A stretch of DNA of 64,000 nucleotides, from NCBI GenBank assembly GCA_036426205.1, contig CM071568.1, forward strand, positions 43,846,841-43,910,840. The letters run 5' to 3'. Origin of the DNA: Ascaphus truei (Eukaryota > Chordata > Amphibia > Anura > Ascaphidae). Made by a program: the position numbers and the translations under genes. Shown here piece by piece: positions 10,431 to 21,139 of this stretch. A model generated the notes under the pieces. That model was not told the origin of the DNA, ran no database searches, and saw nothing but the letters and a program-made list of their open reading frames with translations. Within the stretch, counting starts at the first letter, position 1. Every line of letters begins with the position of its first letter.

Positions 10431-11720
10431 CTAATTTAGAGCATGTTTAAGCTTTCCATGTTCTTCCTGTGGAAGCGAGTCTATAAACCATTTCCATTTG
10501 ATTATAAAGTGTTCTTTTTGTGGTTCTAACATATTCTGATCAGCTGATTTATCAATGGCAACCAGTTTGTATAGCAGTGATTTAACTAGTTCCACATTGG
10601 GCGCATCTGGATCAAGCCATTTTATCATTATTGCTGTACTTGCGGCTAGCAGTATTAGTTCTGTTTGTCTGACTGCCTTTCTATTTTGGTTAATGATTAA
10701 TGTTCATGGTTCCGTGTTTGCGAACAACCTTGGGAGCGAATGTTTCACTCAGGGAACTTTAAGTATCTTTGTGATATAGAGTAGAACGAGTTCCCAAACA
10801 TTTGACATTTTTTCACGGGCCCAGAGACAGTGTTTAAGATCTGCCTTGTGCTTCTTACATTTTGGGCACTTGGTTTTGTCTGTCTGGATATTTTTTATCT
10901 GTATGGTGAAAGGGATATAGGCTCTGTGAATAATCTTAAATTGCATCTCCCTCCAATTTTCTGATGTTATCAATTTGCACGTTCTCAAGTGTCCCGTGAT
11001 TAATTCCTCCATTGTTGTTATTTCCCTGAAATCCTGTTGCCATCATCTCAAATTTTTATGGTTGTTTTTTTTTTTTTTTTCATTTCTTGATCTCTGATCA
11101 AATTATAAATTTCTGTCAGGGAGTATCTATGTCTTTTATTTTGGATGAAAAAGTCATCAAATGTGTTGTTTTTTTAGTATATAATTATCATGGTCCTCGA
11201 GTTTTTTGCAATAGTCTGTTATTTGTATATATGGGAAAACTTGTTTTTTTGGGAGATCGTATCTCTTGCTTAGTTTTTGGTAACTCAAAAATGTTTGGGT
11301 TTCTTTGACAGTAAGAAAGTGGGTATAGTGGTGCTCAAAAAATCAGATATGGCTTTATGGTAAACTTGTAGATAAATCCAATAAATGTCCAGATGTAAGT
11401 GTAGTGTTCAATCCAGATAATACACATTTGAGAGAGACTGAGAAGGGTATGTGCCTAGTGATGTCCACTTGACTACCACAAATAATGACACAGGAGTCTT
11501 TTTCAGTAATATGTTCTAGTCGCTTGATACCTTTCAGCTCCCACACATGAAAGATGCTCTGACTTTTCCCCGGGAGAAAATTAAAATTACTCTGGATCAG
11601 TATAAATTTGGATATGGAGTAAGATAGTCTAAATGTTTTCTGTATTAATCTCCAAGTCGTAATAGAATCACGGAATAGTACATTTGTTTTTATTTCCTGA
11701 GGAATCTTGCTCCATTCCAT
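10431..11720 (-). pseudogene. L1-like non-LTR retrotransposon, C-terminal part
   Basis: Three minus-strand blocks in order match the region after the reverse transcriptase in vertebrate L1-type ORF2. The first, 11720-11355, starts EWSKIPQEIKTNVLF and contains RLIQKTFRLSYSISKF. The second, 11012-10749, reads NWREMQFKIIHRAYIPF followed by KCPKCKKHKADLKHCLWA, a C-x2-C and H-x-C zinc knuckle typical of this region. The third, 10628-10431, ends KWFIDSLPQEEHGKLKH. The catalytic YADD motif is upstream and absent. Stops and frameshifts separate the blocks, so this is a 5'-truncated dead copy. Confidence 0.75.
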
Positions 11721-11879
11721 ATATAAATCTTTTTAATGTTTATTTATATTCACTTTACAGCTCTTTCCATATTTACCTTTATGTAAGTTCACACACAATA
11801 CATATTTTAAATTGTACAGGATCGTAAAGTGTTAACTATGTGCTCATAAGAAACGTGGTGTAGCGCTGTTGGTGCCTTT

Positions 11880-12110
11880 GCATGATCTTATGAAACTTTA
11901 TTTTGCTGCCAGCCCACCACTTCTTAAGCATATTAGTGGTGAGTACAACATACTCAAGAGGATTCATGTGTGCACGGATGTTCCTCCATATGGTATTTTG
12001 TTCTGCTGCGCTGGTGTTGTAGCACAGCTCTCCAAATAACTTGGCATGATTATTTACCTGTCTAACCCCTCATCTCAAAATCTGAGCATCCTTTTTCTGC
12101 CAGGTTTGTC
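11880..12110 (-). pseudogene. Myb/SANT-like domain remnant of a Harbinger-type accessory gene
   Basis: The minus strand reads AKLFGELCYNTSAAEQNTIW, RNIRAHMNPLEYVV and MLKKWWAGSKIKFHKIM. This is the tryptophan-spaced helix pattern of Myb/SANT-like domains that accompany Harbinger transposases and give them DNA-binding and nuclear import functions. One in-frame stop (LR-stop-GVRQ) near 12080 shows decay. Position and strand mirror the Myb-like gene of the large Harbinger element at 45637-58332. Confidence 0.6.
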
Positions 12111-12119
12111 AGAGGGGAC

Positions 12120-12510
12120 CGATTGAGGTTTCCAGAGACATATTGCTCAGTCAACGCGGGTCTGTGCTCTGAATAACAGATGTTTTTTTAACTTTTATGT
12201 ATGCTTTATTTAAAATGCTTGGTTATTTATTATGTAACGTACATGCACGGTAATGATGGCATACATGCAAAATAGTAAAAAAAAATAACATTTTAATTTT
12301 GTCATTGGCAAGCTGGCCACCTACAATATACATGCTGGCTTAACACTCTTGTTGAGTGTCCTAATTGTAATCTAATCTGTAACACAAAGGTGGGAGGAAA
12401 GGCCCAAGGACAAATATCCTTTTATTTTCATTGTTGCCCTGTGGCAAAACTCATTACAGAACAGTTTCTAATGTGTGTCTGCTGCAACAGCTGCAGAATC
12501 TAGTAGTGAG
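12120..12510. other. No gene recognised
   Basis: Mixed AT-rich sequence with no motif that I can name. Confidence 0.4.
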
Positions 12511-13100
12511 TAAGGCTTGGTCCCGCTGCGGCCGGCGGCGCGCGCCTCCTTTCTGGATGTCCCCACTGGCTCCTTCTGGCGTGGCTGACTGCGTGCTGTG
12601 ACGCGTCAGCCAGTCGGAGCTAAAGGAGCTTGTGGCTTCGGCGGGTGTCGCGTCACGTGACACGCAAGGGAGTCAATCCGAGTTCCCCCTCAGCTCCCCC
12701 CATTCCAATTTCCCCCCTCTGCCCGATCCCTGTTCCGATCCCCCCCCGTTCCGATTTCCCCCCCTCTGCCCGATCCCCGTTCCGATTTCCCCCCTTGCTC
12801 TGATCCCCCCCAGTGTGTATTTGCCTGTGTGTGTGAGTGCCTGTGTGTGTGTGAGTGCCTGTGTGTGAGTGCCTGTGTGTGTAAGTGGAGGGGAGCAGGG
12901 AAGGAGCTGCGGGTGTGTGTCTTGGTTTTTTTTTTGTTAACTTTTGGCCGGCTCGGGAGGAGGGAGCAGTGATGCGCGAGAGGCAGAAAATTTGTATCTC
13001 CCGCTCCCTACAGACCGCAAGTAGCGGTCAATTGCCTGTCAGCGCGCCGCCTGTCTGCAGTGCAGGTGCGCTGACTGAGGGAGCGGGGCCTTAGCCTAAG
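12511..13100. mobile_element. GC- and C-rich MITE
   Basis: The left end reads AGGCTTGGTCCCGCTG and the right end AGCGGGGCCTTAGCCT, imperfect inverted repeats. The interior holds C-rich runs (12680-12800), a TGTGTGAGTGCC microsatellite (12815-12885) and CpG-rich blocks. No target duplication is clear. Confidence 0.5.
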
Positions 13101-14210
13101 GGAAAGATGTAGTGAGAGTCTAACTGAGACACAGCAAGCTAAGATGCTGCTGAGGAGCTAACTAAGTTGCCACCAGTGCCATCCTGCCTATGGCCTGTTA
13201 CCACCCCCATTCATCACCACTACTACATAATAGTGTAGACTACCACCCCCACCATCATGATCAATCATCATAAAGACAGTGTCAATAGCAAACTTGCTTA
13301 TTGATGGGGGCATACTAGTTGTTGCCCAATTAGTGACATGTGACAGGGGAGCTGAGTGGGCTACTGAGGTCATTTGAGTATGCCACAGATCTGGTCTGGA
13401 GTTGCAATAATACTGGCATCAGCCAAATCATCCCACTTATATTCCTACCAGTAGGATAGAAATCTTTGTTCACATGCAGCATGAGTGTGAGGCTATTGAT
13501 TATGCTGAATTGGTAAATGCTATAATCAGCTGCCTGAGAAAGGATTCACTGTAGATCAGTGAAACAAAGATCAAAGATGTTTCCACCAAAAGAACCAATG
13601 GCCATCACCTACTGCTCACCAACACCAATGTTCACTATCCACGCCCCAACACCACTGTCACTAGTGTCACTACCTGAGACTTGCCAGCCAATATGTACCA
13701 ACATAACCAACACATACACATGGGGATTGGGGATGAGAGTCTGGCTGAAACAAGAGAGATGATACTGGAAGGTCACATGCAATAAGTAGTTTTCCCTCTA
13801 GACACTGTGTTGTCCATTCTCCCATCATCATTATCCTCGTCATTCCCACCAGAGCCATGAGCAACCACAACACTATTCCCCTTAGCAACGGCCTGACTTT
13901 GTCCCTCCTCCAAAATTCTCCCCTGTCTGTGCCTTCCTCCTCAACAAGCATAATACAAGAGGCAGTAGCAGTGGCAAGAATAAAACAAGTGCCACAATGC
14001 TGAGGCACTTCCAACATGCCGTGCCTCCCTTCCTCCACTAACAGACTAAAACTGAAGGTGCTGCTGCTGATGTGGTGCTGTTGGTACTAGCACTGGTGGC
14101 AAATGCAATCATACTAACTATTAACACACACTAACACTCAATATACAGTCTAACAATCACACACCAACAACCAAGACTCAGGAGAAAATGCAGCAGGTCA
14201 CATGACCCTT
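13101..14210. other. Unclassified stretch with a weak BED-finger-like trace
   Basis: No convincing gene is present. On the plus strand at 13945-14020 one frame reads NKHNTRGSSSGKNKTSAT followed by MLRHFQHA, which resembles the second half of a BED zinc finger from hAT transposases. The rest does not support a longer match, so I do not call a gene. Confidence 0.3.
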
Positions 14211-14212
14211 TA

Positions 14213-14552
14213 TACAGGCATACCCCGGTTTAAGGACACTCACTTTAAGTACACTCGCGAGTAAGGACATATCACCCAATAGGCAAACGGCAGCTCACGC
14301 AAGCGCCTGTCAGCACGTCCTGAACAGCAATACCGTCTCCATACCTGTACCGAAGCTGTGCGCTATTGGGGAGACTATAGAGCCTGTTACAAATGCGTTA
14401 TTTACATCAGTTATGCACGTATATGACGATTGCAGTACAGTACATGCATTGATAAGTGGAAAAAAGGTAGTGCTTCACTTTAAGTACATTTTCGCTTTAC
14501 ATACTGTACATACTCTGGACGCATTGCATACGTTAATGCGGGGTATGTCTGT
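14213..14552. mobile_element. 340-bp MITE, mariner-like ends
   Basis: The ends are near-perfect inverted repeats, ACAGGCATACCCCG on the left and CGGGGTATGTCTGT on the right, with TA flanks. The interior is divergent and noncoding. Confidence 0.75.
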
Positions 14553-14888
14553 ATACTTCTTGCTTTGCAAAATGTTGCACACTTCTGGAAACAGATGGGA
14601 GCAAAAGAATATGATGGTCCCTCTCAAAACCACTCCTTGTCAACAGATGGGAACAAGGACAATACCACAAGCAGGGGAGAGTGTGCTGTGCAGCAGTACT
14701 GTAAGGTGTCGCCCAAGAAGTTTTGGATCCGGTGACCTGTTGTGGATGGCCGTCACGAGGTTCCTTTGAGAGAAAAGGTTCCATTGGTCTTTCCACCACT
14801 CCATAACCCAGGGTGGTCCCACTGCCTACAATTATACTCTCGTTGTGAGTGTTACTGTTTTTAATACTATGGGGGCTATATGAGGCTG
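14553..14888. other. No gene recognised
   Basis: A short near-repeat of AACAGATGGGAGCAA lies at 14591 and 14643. Nothing else is recognised. Confidence 0.35.
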
Positions 14889-15112
14889 GTGGCGTGATTC
14901 ACTAAGGCCCTCAGCCCATTTTCTATCGGACGTGCCCAAAACTGGCTTATCGTGCGTGCAAGGTTTTTTCCCTCTGCTAGCGCACTGAAACATCCTGTAC
15001 GCTAGCTGATAGGAAAAAAAGCCGCATGTAACATTTGCATGGAGATTTGCCATCTCCATGCAAGGCTGTTACAGGCGATCGTACACTAAATAAATACATT
15101 TTAATAATAGTG

Positions 15113-15362
15113 TACATGAGCAGGGGGTCTCTGGAGCTGAACCGCATTGGTTTCAGCCTCGGGGACCCCCTACTTCAGGAGATATAGGCCCTGTTATGGG
15201 GTGCCGGTATCCCCTGCACTTTAAAGCTCCCGCGTCACGTGATCGGGTTATTTACTTTCTGCAGGGGATATCAGAACCCCATAAAGGGGCCTGTATCTCC
15301 TGAAGTAGGGGGTCCCCGAGGCTGAAACCAATGCAGTTCAGCTCTGGAGATCCCCTACACAT
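15113..15362. repeat. 250-bp palindrome
   Basis: GCAGGGGGTCTCTGGAGCTG at the left is mirrored at 15340-15360, and GGGGACCCCCTACTTCAGGA at 15160 is mirrored at 15298-15318. The centre lies near 15240 in GTCACGTGAT. Confidence 0.75.
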
Positions 15363-15467
15363 CTACACTACTGTCAAAACACACATAACAATAAACAACA
15401 ATTCCTTACCATAGCGGCTATCTGCAATGGTAATGAAGCTGCATTAATGTGCATTTTAATAATAGTG

Positions 15468-15735
15468 TGCGGGAGCAGGGAGTCCTCTGAGCTGAACCGC
15501 ATTGATTTCTGCCTCAGAGACCCCCTGCTTCCCGAGTTACAGGCCCCGGTATGGGGCATCGGAGGCCAATATCTCCGCCATCTTTATAGCGTCCAAGACG
15601 CAACGTGGACGCTATAAAGATGGCGGCGACACTGGCACTGATGCCACAAACCGGGGCCTGTAACTCGGGAAGCAGGGGGTCCCTTAGGCAGAAATCAATG
15701 CGGTTCAGCTCAGGGTCCCCCTGCTCCTGCACACT
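15468..15735. repeat. 268-bp palindrome related to the previous one
   Basis: GAGCTGAACCGCATTGATTT at 15488 is mirrored by AAATCAATGCGGTTCAGCTC at 15691. The centre is GCGTCCAAGACGCAACGTGG, flanked by complementary CTTTATAGC and GCTATAAAG. Confidence 0.8.
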
Positions 15736-15759
15736 ATTAATAAAAATACATTAAAGCAG

Positions 15760-16250
15760 CTTCATTACCATAGCGGCTATCCGCTAAGACAATGAAGGGG
15801 TTAAGGCACAATAGCATGTTTATTGGGGACAATTGCCCACAATAAACATAGCAATATACAACACACACACACCCCCACCCCCAAACACATACAGTACAGT
15901 AATGGGCAAAAAAACTATTATCCACATATGGATAATAATGCATTTGCCCATTTTAAATACATATAACTTTCAATAAATACAGTAAATACACATTACACTT
16001 ACCTTTTACAGGCACCCACGATGAAAGCCATCTTCATCCTCATCTTCATCCTGCCCATGTCCCTCCGGTGCTGCAAAACATACTGTACAGAAGAAGAAAA
16101 ATAGTCCCTAACACCTTAATCACCGTAGCGGTCATTAACCGCTACAGTCATTAAGGGGTTAACCCATCCTCACCCACTAACCCAGGCGGGAGGCCTACAG
16201 TAAATACCCTCCCCCACTACCCATTCCGTGAGGCCTAACCACCCTCACCC
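15760..16250. repeat. Repeat block with CCTTAATCACCG palindromes
   Basis: The TTAATCACCGTAGCGGTCAT and ATTAACCGCTACAGTCATTA words at 16115-16160 form a short palindrome. A related unit occurs at 5040-5150. ACCCACTAACCCAGGCGGGA is repeated at 16160 and 16250. Confidence 0.5.
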
Positions 16251-16439
16251 ACTAACCCACTAACCCAGGCGGGAGGCCTACCCACATACCCTTGGGGCCA
16301 ATACCCCCTCCCCCCACCCCCAGTACCCACAAGAAAAACAATACACAGCCCCACAATAAACATCATTATATTTATTCTATACATAACACACCCCCTGTGC
16401 CCCCTCCATAAATACATGATTTATTATTTTACATACAGG

Positions 16440-16870
16440 GTTAATACCCCAGGCCCACGGGAGTCCCCGGTGGGCCTGACGGGTCACCTCACAGACCTAC
16501 AGTAGCCCAGCACCATGTTTCAAACAGGGTCTGGAGGCCTGTTGGTGGTCCCCGCCAGGCGCCATGGTCTACCAGGTGGTCTCCGCGGGTCACCGTGGGC
16601 CACAATGGGGTCCCCACGGGTAGGCCCGCAGATGTCTGGGGGGCCCCGGGTTTGACCCACTAGTGTCTGAGGGGCCTCGGGTGGTTCCCACAGAGGTCTG
16701 GGGACCCATGGGTGGTCCCTACGGGTCCGCGGTGCCCCCACAGATGTGGGGCCACCGGTTCTACCCCGCAGGTGTCCCCCGTGGACCCGGCAGCCTGCTA
16801 CCCGTAGAAAGCCAGAGGAGACCTCAGGTGGTCTCCAGAGGTCTCCCGCAGACCAAAAGGAACCAACCCT
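16440..16870. repeat. Degenerate GC-rich minisatellite
   Basis: Variants of GGTCTGGGGACCC and GGGTGGTCCC recur roughly every 30-35 bases. Glycine/proline-rich reading frames on both strands follow from the repeat and are not genes. Confidence 0.6.
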
Positions 16871-16879
16871 GTATGTAAA

Positions 16880-17535
16880 AAAAATAAACCTGACCTATAC
16901 ATTAAATACATCAATCCCTCCCCCCCCTATCCCTATTATTGCCCCTGTATGTTATGTATATCTATCTATCTGGATAGACATACAGGGATAATAATTGATT
17001 GTTTTGTTAATGTTTATGTTCTTTTCATGTATGTCTAATGTATTTATCAGCTTTATTGATACATTGGTGTGAATAATGTAATTTGTATTTAGTTACAGGT
17101 TATTTTTAATGGCTTATTTCTGGTAGTTAGATTAGAATGATTGGGGTTACTTTCAATTAGAATTGTTTTGGCAATGATTTGGCTTTAGGAATTGAATAGG
17201 GAATTGTATAATTGATTTGAATTGTATTGTAATTGGTTTAGGAAGTGGATTAATTGATTGATGGTAAATGTATTTATGTTGCTTAGTTTATATTTGATTT
17301 TCATGATGGCATTGGTGGTTAGGGGACATTGTTCATCGTGCATTTTATTGTTACATATATTTTGCATAGTGTTACATGATGCACAGATTAATTACATCAT
17401 GTACACACAATGCAATTGTGTGACATTTCATATACATTTGTGTAGCTGCTGGTTTGTTGGTTTATTTTTACAAGTACTGCTGGATTTATTGTAACATGCA
17501 ATGTGGTGATTTTAAGATTAAGAATTCATGTTTTG
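16880..17535. other. AT-rich stretch, no gene recognised
   Basis: TG- and TA-rich sequence without motifs or a sustained reading frame. Confidence 0.4.
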
Positions 17536-17539
17536 ATTT

Positions 17540-17660
17540 ATGCCCCCACGGGGGACCCCCACGGGGGACCCCCACACTCCCGTGGGGACCCCCGTGGTGA
17601 GCCGGGGACCCCCGGACTCCCGCGGGGTCAGCCGGGGACACCCGCCGGCCTGTTGTATTG
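17540..17660. repeat. GGGGGACCCCCACG-type short tandem repeat
   Basis: Repeated GGGGACCCCCA/GGGACCCCCG words, self-complementary in part, belong to the same sequence class as 16440-16870. Confidence 0.6.
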
Positions 17661-17989
17661 GTGTTGCGCATGCAAAAAGGTAAACAAATAATTTTTTCAA
17701 AGTCCTGCTTTTCTTATCACCAGCCTTTAGCTGGTGAGCTTTATTCAGCGCAACTTTCACGTACGATCAGTTTGCGTTGCTTAGTGAATCCCGCAGAAGG
17801 GCAGGATTCAGCGCAAACAGCTCATCGTGCGAGCAAAGTTGGACTTTGAAAAAATTTCAGGAAAAAGTCAGTTTTGGAGCGCAAAGTGCCTGTTTGCGCG
17901 GCTTAGTGAATAGCGCTCGGTGGAACTTCACGTTCTAAGAGCACTTTGCGCTCTTAAAACGACTTATCACTGATTAGTGCATAGCTCCC

Positions 17990-18525
17990 TGTGTTACTAT
18001 AAAGCAATCTGCACTATCCTCTATGTCCTCTCCTCTATTTTTTGGGAGTTTCCTGTCTACCCTGCTGATGATCTACAAACCTGAGTTGGTTACTCCTAAT
18101 AACCGTAAGGCCGATATTACTCGCACTAAATGTGAGTAGAATTACTGCTATATACTATTGGGAATTTATATATTTTTACTCTGATGCACTATTGTGTGTT
18201 TTTTTCTTTTTTTAAAACATATACCTACCTGGATGCGAGTGCGCTATTGAACTTTGGCTCTCAACATTTCTGGTAACGCAACATATCAGTTTCCTGTTCT
18301 GCGAAATCTATATGCTGCTATTTTGCTCACTGCCTGGCAATATTTAGCTGTAGGCTCACTAATTTGGCAACATTATTTATTAGCTCTTTTATGTGTGACA
18401 AAAAGTTTTGTAGGGAAGCAAAATGGAATAGTCTGGGACATCTCTAGTCCAATATATGTGTCAAAAGTAGAACTGCGTTATGAGCTAATGTTGGGAATAG
18501 TAACCTGAATCCTGGGGTCACAACT
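17990..18525. other. No gene recognised
   Basis: Mixed sequence. The 84-codon frame in it shows no domain signature. Confidence 0.35.
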
Positions 18526-18526
18526 A

Positions 18527-18938
18527 CAGATGGGAGAATTTTGGGGCGTGTTTGGATCCGTAGCAGATTGGCGGTTCCTTTGGTCTGCGGATTTCAGTGG
18601 ATCAATCTCAAAAAGAGCGATTCGCGCTTGCGGATTTTTTATTATTATTACCGATATACTACGTCAATTCCGCAACGCGTGGACGCATTTGTAGAATCCA
18701 ATCAACGGATTCAGAAATTGATTGGTGGATCCTTAACAATCTACCAACGAATTGCTGAATCCACGGATTGAATTCTACAAATCCGTCCACAGGTTGCATC
18801 CAATGGTGGATTTTGCTGAATCTGTGCAGATTAAAACTGACCACATCGGTTTGTGGATTTTACACCGCAAAATGGATTTGGGGGGTAAAATTTGAGAAAA
18901 TCCAGGAAATGGATTTGGGCGGATTCACCCATCTCTAG
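18527..18938. mobile_element. hAT-like MITE
   Basis: The ends are inverted: AGATGGGAGAATTTTGGGGC on the left and GGGCGGATTCACCCATCT on the right. The interior has many GGATTC/GAATCC words and inverted blocks such as TTTGTAGAATCCAATC and GATTGAATTCTACAAA. A target duplication could not be confirmed. Confidence 0.65.
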
Positions 18939-19089
18939 TTACAATGTCTCCCTCCTCATGCATCTACATATAGACATGTCCTACATACTACAGGGTAAAT
19001 AGAGTTCACTAACGCAGTACTGCACAGTATTTCACCAATAGTAAAGTTCCCAACAATTATAAATGTCACAAACCCACCGAAAGAGGAAA

Positions 19090-19380
19090 GAATGATAGAA
19101 AATTATTTAAAGAGAATATATACTGTGTATATATATATATATATACACATGTCTTAGACAGGTCTGCAACCCTGATTTTCGCCATTATCACCCAGAATAC
19201 AGTGCTTCCAGTGCTGCAAGGGATTCTAGGAAATTACATGCAAATGAGCACACAGTGCCACCTTTTGTCTTAAAGTCATTATTACATGGCACCCTTAAGC
19301 CAATAGTCGCTGTTTTAAACACAGCTTTTAAACATAGCCTGGGATGAGATGCAAAGCCAGTAAACCCACTCACATATATA
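19090..19380. repeat. TA microsatellite and a shared interspersed repeat
   Basis: A (TA)n run at 19125-19146 precedes a block (19150-19255) starting CATGTCTTAGACAGGTCTGC and containing ATGCAAATGAGCAC. The same block recurs at 56431-56560 inside the Harbinger element, so it is an interspersed repeat of unknown class. Confidence 0.6.
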
Positions 19381-20446
19381 CAGTTGTGTGAAAAAGAAAG
19401 TACACCCTCTTTGAATTCTATGGTTTTACATATCAGGACATAATAACAATCATCTGTTCCTTAGCATGTCTTAAAATTAGGTAAATACAACCTCAGATGA
19501 ACAACAACACATGACATATTACACTGTGTCATGATTTATTTAACAAAAATAAAGCCAAAATGGAGAAGCCATATGTGAAAAACTATGTATACCTTATGAT
19601 TCAGCAGCAATAACTTGAAGTAATCGTTTTATGTATGACTTTATCAGTCTCTCACATCGTTGTGGAGGAATTTTGGCCCACTCTTCTTTAAAACGTTGCT
19701 TCAGATCATTGAGGTTTGTGGGCATTTGTTTATGCACAGCTCTCTTCAGGTCCAGCCACAGCATTTCAGCTGGTTGAGGTCTGGACTTTGACTGGGCCAT
19801 TGCAACACCTTGATTCTTTTCTTTTTTAGCCATTCTGTTGTAGATTTGCTGGTGTGCTTGGGATCATTGTCCTGTTGCATGAGCCAATTTCGGCCAAGCT
19901 TTAGCTGTCGGACAGATGGCCTCACATTTGACTCTAGAATACTTTGGAATACAGAGGAGTTCATGGTCGACTCAATGACTGCAAGGTTCCAGGTCCTGTG
20001 GCTGCAAAACAAGCCCAAATCATCACCCCTCCACCACCGTGCTTGACAGTTCGTATGAGGTGTTTGTGCTGATGTGCTTTGTTTGGTTTTCGCCAATCGT
20101 GGCGCTGTGCATTATGGCCAAACATCTCCACTTTGGTCTCGTCTGTCCAAAGGACATTGTTCCAGAAGTCTTGTGGTTTGTTCAGATGCAACTTTGCAAA
20201 CCTAAGCCATGCTGCCATGTTCTTTTTAGAGAGAAGAGGTTTTCTCCTGGCAACCCTTCCAAACACACCATACTTGTTCAGTCTTTTTCTAATTGTACTG
20301 TCATGAACTTTAACATTTAACATGCTAACTGAGGCCTGTAGAGTCTGAGATGTAACTCTTGTTTTTTTTGCAATTTCTCTGAGCATTGCACGGTCTGACC
20401 TTGGGGTGTACATGTACAAACATGTTTTGTTTGTGGTTTCCTTCAT
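19381..20446 (-). pseudogene. Tc1-like transposase, broken copy
   Basis: This is a DD34E Tc1/mariner transposase on the minus strand. The second helix-turn-helix reads REIAKKTRVTSQTLQASV and TIRKRLNKYGVFGRVARRKP. The first catalytic Asp is in VLWTDETKVEMFG, followed by KHGGGGVMIWACF. The second Asp is in LMQQDNDPKHTS. The catalytic Glu region is frameshifted: one frame gives SPDLNQLKCC and the other AEMLWLDLKRAVHKQ. At least two frameshifts disable it. The N-terminal paired-like half and the right inverted repeat are missing. The left terminus, after TA, starts CAGTTGTGTGAAAAAGAAAG at 19381. Confidence 0.9.
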
Positions 20447-20960
20447 TATTTTGATTAATATTCTTTTTGATTATCATAATTATTTATTTCATCATCTCAG
20501 ACTTACATTTCATTTATGCATTCTTGTTTTTAATAGTTTTTTTTTAATATTCCGTTTATTTGTCATTTGTTGTTGTTTTATGAATCAGGGATTTATCATG
20601 TTATACTAGCCTCCATCCAGAGGGGGCCGCTGCCTATTGCGGCAGGATTGTCGACCGCCGATTCCACTTCCTGTTTTGACGCTGACAATGCCACGTGGCG
20701 CACGTCGTGTCACTTCCGGTTTTGAAATCTATATATTTTGGCAGACATGAGAGTGGGAAACACTCTTTGACAACGCACCAAGAGTGCAAAACACATCAGA
20801 GTTACCCTCCCATGCCACCCTCCATGATGTCACCTCTATTTCAATAAATTGTTTTTAGCCCATTTGGCTTTTGCATAGCCCGTTCTGGATTCTTGTATTG
20901 CATCATACAACAGGAAGCTGGCCTCAGCGGAGAGACCACACAGTGAGTAGCTGACCAGGT
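20447..20960 (+). mobile_element. Penelope-like terminal sequence
   Basis: AT-rich leader, a GC-rich block (20610-20720), TATATATTTT near 20730, a hammerhead-like motif (20757-20806) and AATAAA near 20844 lie in the same order as around 2795-2875. No coding part is attached. I infer a solitary Penelope-type terminus. Confidence 0.45.
20757..20806 (+). ncRNA. Hammerhead-ribozyme-like motif, best helix I in the window
   Basis: Helix I is ACUCU (20762-20766) with AGAGU (20798-20802). The core UUGACAA is at 20767-20773. Helix II is GCAC (20775-20778) with GUGC (20784-20787). AAAA at 20788-20791 stands where GAAA is expected. CACAU (20792-20796) is followed by C at 20797, an allowed cleavage-site base. 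Each deviation from CUGACGA, GAAA and CGCGU is a transition of the CpG-decay type. The fold is convincing, but this copy has probably lost activity. Confidence 0.55.
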
Positions 20961-21139
20961 CATTTATTGGTTTATATACCTGTATGAAGATGCCACATTG
21001 CATTCAGCTCGAAGGGTATTTGTTCCTGAGACAAAGGAGGAGAACCAGCCGTTATTGCCAGTTAGGCTACTAGTGGCAGCATTACCCCTGCCACAGGCAT
21101 ATTTTCAGCCTAATCTATGAGCCGTGAGGATTATGTACT

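Larger units (their letters stand above)
14889..17989. mobile_element. Composite of Harbinger-like noncoding repeats
   Basis: The left edge reads GGTGGCGTGATTCACTAAGG. The right edge in reverse reads GGGAGCTATGCACTAATCAG. Both resemble the GGG...ATGCAGTAAGCG termini of the Harbinger element at 45637. Internal copies of CTTAGTGAAT at about 17783 and 17903 suggest nested ends. The interior consists of palindromes and minisatellites listed separately, with no transposase. Treating it as one element is an inference. Confidence 0.4.

Noticed and set aside
13380..14050. BED zinc-finger gene of a hAT transposon
   Set aside because: Only a short half-finger-like segment is readable and no transposase core follows.
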